18,064 bases of DNA from Prevotellaceae bacterium UBA1743 (lineage in GTDB: Bacteria > Bacteroidota > Bacteroidia > Bacteroidales > Bacteroidaceae): the NCBI GenBank assembly GCA_002314945.1, contig DCHV01000070.1:1-18064 (forward strand). The letters run 5' to 3'. A program made the translations under genes and the position numbers. Each line of letters opens with the position of its first letter. The stretch's first letter is position 1. Shown here piece after piece: positions 13,059-18,064 of this stretch. A model generated the notes under the pieces. That model was not told the origin of the DNA and searched no databases. It worked only from the letters and a program-made list of their open reading frames with translations.

Positions 13059-15452
13059 ATGACAAAATTCAGCAGATTATTCCTCTCCTCAATGTGCATC
13101 ATGGCATGTTGCAATACAGTATCTTACGCTTCCTCGTCGAGCGAGGTGTCTTGCGTGAAATCTACTCCAAACACTATCCTCGTTTCCTATCCCGATGGCT
13201 CTGCTGCCATGCTGAAGTTCTGTAGCAACTCGATCATCAGGGTACACTACTCAGCCACAGGCGATACCGAATATTCGGCACCCACCCCTGCTGTGGTAAG
13301 CGATGATCTCGAATCGGTGGATCTCCAGATGGAAGAACACTCTACGAAATACGAGTTTTACACTTCCGCCATCAACGTCTCTGTGAGAAAATCCAACTTC
13401 GGAGTCGAGGTATATGACAAACATTGGAACTGCCTTGTTGCCGATTCTCCCGAGGCATATTCCACCGACGGAAAGTCCGTGAGCTGCGAGAAGATGATGC
13501 CCCGAGACGAACACATCTTCGGACTCGGGGAGAAAGTCGGTCTGATGGATAGGAGAGGGGAGTCCTTCACCATGTGGAACAGCGACAAACCCAATTACGG
13601 CATCTACGAGGATCCGCTGTACAAAAGCATCCCCTTCTTTGTCAGCTCCAAGGGCTATGGCATCTTCTTCGATAACAGTTACAAGAGCCATTTCGATTTC
13701 GGCACCCTCCTGAAAGACCGCTACCGTTTCAGTGCCGAGGGAGGCAGTATGATCTACTACATCATGGCAGGAACCGATTACAAGGAAGTGCTCCATCACT
13801 ATATCCGCCTCACAGGCGCTCCCGTGATGCCTCCGAAATGGGCCCTCGGTTTCTCGCAATGCCGTGGCGACTATACGAGGGAAAAACAGGCACTCGAGAT
13901 AGCCCGTAAATTCCGTGAATTGAACATCCCCTGCGATATCATCTATCAGGACATAGGATGGGTAGGTGAACTGCAGAACTTCGAATGGAACAAGCATAAT
14001 TACGAAAATCCCAGGCAGATGCTCTCCACGCTCGACTCCATGGGGTTCCATGTCATCGTGTCGCAGGATCCCGTCATTTCCCAGCGTAATACACAGCAGT
14101 GGGACGAAGCCAACCGACTCGGCCTCTTCACCCGCGATGTCCATACAGGGGAGGCCTACGACATGCCCTGGCCCTGGGGCGGCAACTGCGGAGTGGTGGA
14201 TTTCACCAATCCCGATGCAGCCCAGTGGTGGGGGGATCTGCAGCAGAAGCCCATCGACGACGGAGTGAGTGGATTCTGGACCGATATGGGCGAACCGGCA
14301 TGGTGCAACGAAGAGGCAGTGGAGAGGCTCGATATGATGCACGTCGCAGGAGAACATGCCCGGATACACAATGTATATGGCCTCTACTGGGACAGAATCG
14401 TCACACAGGAGTTTGAGAAGAGGAATCCCGACCGACGACTCTTCCAGATGACGCGCTCCGCCTTCTCCGGAATGCAGCGGTACTGCTTCTCCTGGACTGG
14501 GGATTGCGGCAGCTCCCGCGGAATGCGTTACAGCTGGGAACAATTTGAGTACCAGATACCCATGATGCTCTCAGCCGGGCTCGGAGGCATCCCCTTCATC
14601 ACGGGCGACATCACAGGATATTGCGGCACGATAGAAGACTACTCCGCCGTAGCCGAACTCTATGTCCGCTGGATGCAATTCGGGCTCTTCACCCCTCTCA
14701 GCCGTGCCCATCACGAAGGCTCCACTGCCGTCGAACCCTGGATGTTCGGCGAGCAGGCAATGGCATGTGCCAGGAAAGCCATAGAATTGAAATACAGCCT
14801 GATGCCCTATATATACACCTGTGCACGCGAGGCGTACGATACAGGACTCCCCCTCATGAGAGCCATGTTCCTCGAGTTCCCCGAAGACAACGAATGCCGT
14901 ACGACCGACACCCAGTTCATGTTCGGAGACAGACTCCTCGTAGCTCCCGTCACCAAGAAAGGGGCCACCACCCGCACCCTCTATCTGCCCGCAGGCGGCT
15001 GGTACGACTACTACACAGGAGAATACCTCCGTGGCTGCAGGTATGTGACGGTAGATGCCCCCCTCGACAAGACACCGCTCTTCGTCAGGGCGGGAACCAT
15101 TCTGCCCACCATGCCCGTACTCCAGTACACATCGCAAGATCCCTCTGCCGACCTGTATATCGATATTTGGCCCGAGGAAGGTGCCTCCGACACATACACC
15201 CTCTACGAGGACGACGGAGAATCCCTTCAGTACAAGAATGACTGCTGCGCCCGTACCCCCTTCTCCTTCACATACAGCGATGGCCAGTGTGCCATAGAGT
15301 CAGGTCAGAGACAGCAGAGCGGAGGATATACCTTTGTTCCGAACCGGAAGACCATCTACCGCATACACGGCAGCCTCCCCGTCAAGAGAGTCACCCTCAA
15401 TGGCGCCAAGTGCAGGAAGTCGCGTGGGAAGGATGGAGTTCTTGTGATGTAA
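13059..15452 (+). CDS. Glycoside hydrolase family 31 (alpha-glucosidase-like), exported
   Basis: This 797-residue GH31 enzyme is likely to release glucose or a related sugar from alpha-linked glycans. It has an N-terminal signal: KFSRLFLSSMCIMACC could be cut by signal peptidase II at Cys17 or Cys18 (lipobox-like IMAC), or by signal peptidase I after SYA. The beta-sandwich domain comes first, then the catalytic barrel (about 250-600). The nucleophile is Asp409 in GFWTDMGEP, and the acid/base Asp482 lies in FSWTGDCGSS. Arg466 and His551 (SRAHHEG) complete the usual sugar-binding set. C-terminal beta domains follow. No SusC/SusD genes are present in the window. Third codon positions are strongly C-rich compared with neighbours. 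The exact substrate cannot be read from sequence. Confidence 0.92.
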   Translation: MTKFSRLFLSSMCIMACCNTVSYASSSSEVSCVKSTPNTILVSYPDGSAAMLKFCSNSIIRVHYSATGDTEYSAPTPAVVSDDLESVDLQMEEHSTKYEFYTSAINVSVRKSNFGVEVYDKHWNCLVADSPEAYSTDGKSVSCEKMMPRDEHIFGLGEKVGLMDRRGESFTMWNSDKPNYGIYEDPLYKSIPFFVSSKGYGIFFDNSYKSHFDFGTLLKDRYRFSAEGGSMIYYIMAGTDYKEVLHHYIRLTGAPVMPPKWALGFSQCRGDYTREKQALEIARKFRELNIPCDIIYQDIGWVGELQNFEWNKHNYENPRQMLSTLDSMGFHVIVSQDPVISQRNTQQWDEANRLGLFTRDVHTGEAYDMPWPWGGNCGVVDFTNPDAAQWWGDLQQKPIDDGVSGFWTDMGEPAWCNEEAVERLDMMHVAGEHARIHNVYGLYWDRIVTQEFEKRNPDRRLFQMTRSAFSGMQRYCFSWTGDCGSSRGMRYSWEQFEYQIPMMLSAGLGGIPFITGDITGYCGTIEDYSAVAELYVRWMQFGLFTPLSRAHHEGSTAVEPWMFGEQAMACARKAIELKYSLMPYIYTCAREAYDTGLPLMRAMFLEFPEDNECRTTDTQFMFGDRLLVAPVTKKGATTRTLYLPAGGWYDYYTGEYLRGCRYVTVDAPLDKTPLFVRAGTILPTMPVLQYTSQDPSADLYIDIWPEEGASDTYTLYEDDGESLQYKNDCCARTPFSFTYSDGQCAIESGQRQQSGGYTFVPNRKTIYRIHGSLPVKRVTLNGAKCRKSRGKDGVLVM

Positions 15453-15486
15453 ACAAATATATCTGTTATTGAAAACACCAAATAGT

Positions 15487-17175
15487 ATGCTTTGCAACAA
15501 CCCGAAGAATTTCAGAGACGAAATGATCTGTGGCTATGCCGCTGCATTCCCCCAGTATGTTACCCCAGTACCAGGTGGCGTAGCCAAATCCTTTACTATG
15601 CCAGCAGGCAAGGTGACGGTGATCAATGGTGGCGGGTCGGGCCACTATCCTGCCTTCTGTGGCATCATTGGCCAGGGATTCATGGATGCAACCGTAGTGG
15701 GTAATGTCTTCACTTCACCTTCTGCCGACGATGTGTATCATGTAGCAAAAGCAGTTGACAACGGAGCTGGCATTTTCATCGTTGGCGGCAACTACGCTGG
15801 CGACAAGATGAATTTCGACATAGCTCGCGACCGACTCAAGGAAGAAGGAATAGACGCCCGCACCTTCTATATCACAGACGACATAGCCAGTGCCGAGCCC
15901 GAGGAATGGCAGAAGCGCAGAGGCAATGTAGGAACCTTCATGGTGTTCAAGGCAGCCGGTGCAGCTGCCGAGATGGGAATGACGATAGACGAGGTGGAAC
16001 GACTCACCTCCCATTGCAACGACCATGTGCGTACCATGAGTATAGGTTTCCGCGGCTGTACACTGCCAGGTCACCACGAACCTATGTTCCACGTCCCTGC
16101 TGGTAAGATGGAGGTAGGTCAGGGAATCCATGGTGAAGCGGGAGTATATGAGGACGACCGCCGTTCCGCTTCTGAGATAGCCGAACTGCTCGTCGAGCGT
16201 GTCCTGTCCGAAAAACCCTCACAGAGCGGCAACAGGATAGCGGTCATTCTCGATGGTCTTGGGTCAACAAAATATGAGGAACTGTTTGTAGTATGGAATA
16301 CGGTAAGCCGTCTTTTCACCGAGCGTGGATATATTCTTGTTGAACCTCAGGTGGGTGAGTTTGTCACCAGTCTCGACATGGAGGGTATTGCGCTTTCTGT
16401 GTGCTTCCTCGATGATGAACTCGAGGCCCTCTGGTGTGCACCTGCCGATACAGCATCGTTCAGGAAAGGAACATTTAATGCGTCTGATACACAGAAGAAG
16501 ACATATCACATATCAGCTCGGGAAACAGAGATAGCAGAGGCAAGTGATACAGCCAGACACGCAGCTTGTTATTGCCAGAAGGCATTCAGCCGTATCAGAG
16601 ACATTATGGCAGAGAAGGAGCAATATCTTGCAGAGATAGATGCCGTGGCTGGAGATGGTGACCACGGTCAGGGGATGCTCCGTGGAGCAACCTATGCAGC
16701 AGAGGCAGCCGATAATGCAGTTTCCCTGGGAGCAGGAGTGGGGACCCTGCTTCAGATGGCAGGAAATGCCTGGGCGTCAAAGGCAGGTGGAACATCAGGT
16801 GTTCTCTGGGGCAATGCCCTCATGTCAGCAGGCAAGGTCATAGGCGACAAACTCTCCGTGATAGATGCCAACGATGTACTGAAGGCATTCAATGCAGCAC
16901 AGCAGCGTATTATAGAGCTCGGAGGTGCCAAGGCGGGTGACAAGACCATGCTTGATGCACTGATTCCGTTGACGGAAACAATGGAACAATCCATCAACAA
17001 TGGATTTGCTCTGCCAGAGTCATGGAGTATGGCCGTTGACGCAGCCGATGCGGCAGCTCAGGCCACAGCCGCGATGACTCCGCGAATAGGCCGTGCACGT
17101 CCGCAGGCAGCTCGCAGTATAGGCACACCTGATGCAGGTGCAATATCCCTGGTTATCTGCGCAAAAGCCCTGTAA
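15487..17175 (+). CDS. ATP-dependent DhaK-DhaL fusion kinase (dihydroxyacetone/erythrulose-kinase type)
   Basis: This 562-residue single-chain kinase phosphorylates a short ketose. The DhaK part (1-330) has GGGSGHYPAF (48-57) and GQGIHGEAGV (211-220), with His215 expected to hold the ketose covalently. The DhaL part (about 355-562) has the Mg-ATP aspartates Asp385, Asp390 and Asp392 in AGDGDHGQGM, then GGTSGVLWG, AGDKTMLDAL and GRARPQAARSIGTPDAGA. Classical dihydroxyacetone kinases read GHEPA and GRASYLGxRS at these places. The variants seen here recall erythrulose kinases of tetritol pathways, so the substrate may not be dihydroxyacetone. ATG 15487 is preferred to TTG 15469. It lies 34 bp after the GH31 stop with no promoter between them, so the two may be cotranscribed. 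Confidence 0.88.
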   Translation: MLCNNPKNFRDEMICGYAAAFPQYVTPVPGGVAKSFTMPAGKVTVINGGGSGHYPAFCGIIGQGFMDATVVGNVFTSPSADDVYHVAKAVDNGAGIFIVGGNYAGDKMNFDIARDRLKEEGIDARTFYITDDIASAEPEEWQKRRGNVGTFMVFKAAGAAAEMGMTIDEVERLTSHCNDHVRTMSIGFRGCTLPGHHEPMFHVPAGKMEVGQGIHGEAGVYEDDRRSASEIAELLVERVLSEKPSQSGNRIAVILDGLGSTKYEELFVVWNTVSRLFTERGYILVEPQVGEFVTSLDMEGIALSVCFLDDELEALWCAPADTASFRKGTFNASDTQKKTYHISARETEIAEASDTARHAACYCQKAFSRIRDIMAEKEQYLAEIDAVAGDGDHGQGMLRGATYAAEAADNAVSLGAGVGTLLQMAGNAWASKAGGTSGVLWGNALMSAGKVIGDKLSVIDANDVLKAFNAAQQRIIELGGAKAGDKTMLDALIPLTETMEQSINNGFALPESWSMAVDAADAAAQATAAMTPRIGRARPQAARSIGTPDAGAISLVICAKAL

Positions 17176-17192
17176 AGCATTCGGACAAAGTT

Positions 17193-17218
17193 GGGATTTT
17201 TCAGTGGATTTCGAGCGA
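17193..17218 (+). repeat. Direct repeat copy 1, downstream of the lipoprotein gene
   Basis: This 26-base segment begins GGGATTTTTCAGTGGATTT and ends CGAGCGA. It matches 17979-18001 with one extra base and one substitution. It sits between the two convergent stop codons (17175 and 17222). Confidence 0.75.
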
Positions 17219-17221
17219 CTC

Positions 17222-17926
17222 CTAATCAGGTTGCTGACCGTCATGCGCTTTCCATGCACATTCTGTCAACTGCATATTAGTGAACACAGCCTTGAAGTTC
17301 GATTCCTCAGGCGAACAGGCATAGATACCGAACTGCACTTTGTCTGTAGCCTTATATACGTGGCAGACACGCATCTGGGTGAAGTTCTCCCCGTCCCGGG
17401 AACATTCGATGCAGAAGTCATCCTCGCGACGTGACAATCGATACCACATCTGCTTCACGTCAGCCGGAATAGCCGTTGTAGCCCAATCGCTATAGCCATT
17501 GTTTGTGACTACGCTACCGAGATGCTGAAACTCCTCGTTCTCGTACTCTACGCTACCCTTGAGCCAGTTCTCAGAGTCAAGGTACATCACTATACCACAC
17601 TGGTCAAAGCGATGATGACTCTCGGTGAAGTCCGTCTTCACTACGAACGAGAAGTATTTCTCCGCTGTCTCCATCTGGAAGACCGGCGCATTGTCGTTCT
17701 GAAAATGATAGTATGTACGCTGCCAGAGGTCAGTCTTCTGCGCCGTCACCACCTCGATGGTATCACCCTTGATATTGCATGATGCAGGTTCACGCGTCCA
17801 CTTGAAATCATTGATGTTCAGCGTCAGTGTAGCGTTGGATTCCTTCGGTTCAGTACTCTTTGTCTCATTTTTTTTACAAGATGCCAAAAGGGCAATGATT
17901 GCAATGGGGAGAATAAAACTCTTCAT
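17222..17926 (-). CDS. DUF1349 lipoprotein
   Basis: This 234-residue protein has a signal peptide with a clear lipobox: MKSFILPIAIIALLASC, with cleavage before Cys17, followed by KKNETKS. The mature part looks like a DUF1349 domain, a concanavalin-like beta sandwich related to fungal and bacterial proteins of unknown or carbohydrate-linked function. Family-like stretches include FDQCGIVMYLDSENWLKGSVEYEN (about 107-130, not quoted further) and WYRLSRREDDFCIECSRDGENF. It is expected at the cell envelope; binding of a glycan is inference. ATG 17926 was chosen over an in-frame ATG 27 bases upstream because the signal peptide then begins normally. It is convergent with the kinase gene. No clear promoter was seen upstream. 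Confidence 0.87.
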   Translation of the reverse strand: MKSFILPIAIIALLASCKKNETKSTEPKESNATLTLNINDFKWTREPASCNIKGDTIEVVTAQKTDLWQRTYYHFQNDNAPVFQMETAEKYFSFVVKTDFTESHHRFDQCGIVMYLDSENWLKGSVEYENEEFQHLGSVVTNNGYSDWATTAIPADVKQMWYRLSRREDDFCIECSRDGENFTQMRVCHVYKATDKVQFGIYACSPEESNFKAVFTNMQLTECAWKAHDGQQPD

Positions 17927-17964
17927 TTTGTATCTTCTATTCACGTTTCGCATGTTCTTTAGTC

Positions 17965-18001
17965 GGGATTTTTAGTTAGATTTTTAGTGGATTTTGAGCG
18001 A
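17965..18001 (+). repeat. Direct repeat copy 2, upstream of the lipoprotein gene
   Basis: The unit GGATTTTTAGT occurs at 17966-17976 and again at 17979-17989 as GATTTTTAGTG, followed by GATTTTGAGCGA (17990-18001). The 23 bases from 17979 match copy 1 (17195-17218) nearly perfectly and in the same orientation. Confidence 0.75.
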
Positions 18002-18039
18002 TAGCGACCATAATTGTATTCCCTCCACTATTTTCAGAT

Positions 18040-18064
18040 GGATTTTTAGTGAAGATTTTAAAAA
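18040..18064 (+). repeat. Further GGATTTTTAGTG units at the right edge
   Basis: GGATTTTTAGTGAA (18040-18053) followed by GATTTTAAAA repeats the same unit seen at 17965-18001. The array may continue beyond the window. Confidence 0.6.

Noticed and set aside
13251..14543. 430-codon open frame on the minus strand inside the GH31 gene
   Set aside because: It is antisense to a clear GH31 gene with intact catalytic motifs. The translation is low in recognisable structure, and the long frame is explained by the C-rich third codon positions.
15469..15486. TTG start for the DhaK-DhaL kinase
   Set aside because: An in-frame ATG at 15487 gives MLCNNPKNFRDEM, which fits the family N-terminus better; the six extra residues have no support.

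Overview
The window reads as chromosomal DNA of a Bacteroidales bacterium, most likely Prevotellaceae or a close relative. The reasons are the recurring Bacteroidota promoter pattern (TTTG, about 20 bp, TAnnTTTG), weak ribosome-binding sites with A-rich leaders, and the gene set: a short AMP nucleosidase, a stand-alone HSDR_N-type nuclease, a DUF4143 ATPase, a GH31 glucosidase and a DUF1349 lipoprotein. The family is an inference; the order is fairly secure.

Left part (1-4201): a likely promoter fires leftward off the window edge. Then comes a two-gene unit, a NIF3-like metal protein followed by a coiled-coil zinc-ribbon protein. It converges on a small HSDR_N-type nuclease gene, which is divergent from an AMP nucleosidase-holA operon across an intergenic strip of only 44 bp.

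Middle part (4202-9356): about 760 bp of extremely AT-rich, gene-free DNA leads to an XRE regulator with a textbook promoter and terminator. A rightward run follows: pyrK-pyrD (pyrimidine synthesis), trmD (tRNA m1G37 methyltransferase), a zeta-toxin-like kinase, a 69-residue protein translationally coupled to it, and a C_GCAxxG_C_C redox-type protein. The first three overlap or nearly overlap, so the kinase and small-protein pair seems to be carried by a housekeeping operon.

Right part (9225-18064): dnaK lies behind two sequences that each match the sigma-54 -24/-12 pattern, exactly 40 bp apart. Its C-terminal tail has three evenly spaced cysteines. After a strong terminator come a DUF4143 ATPase, a C-ending-codon-rich GH31 glucosidase with a signal peptide, and a fused DhaK-DhaL kinase whose motifs resemble erythrulose-type kinases. 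Last is a leftward DUF1349 lipoprotein flanked by near-identical short direct repeats.

Most genes are ordinary. The points worth a second look are the dnaK promoters and Cys tail, the kinase/small-protein pair, the AT-rich block, the kinase substrate question, and the repeat-flanked lipoprotein. I found no CRISPR array, rRNA, tRNA or insertion sequence.
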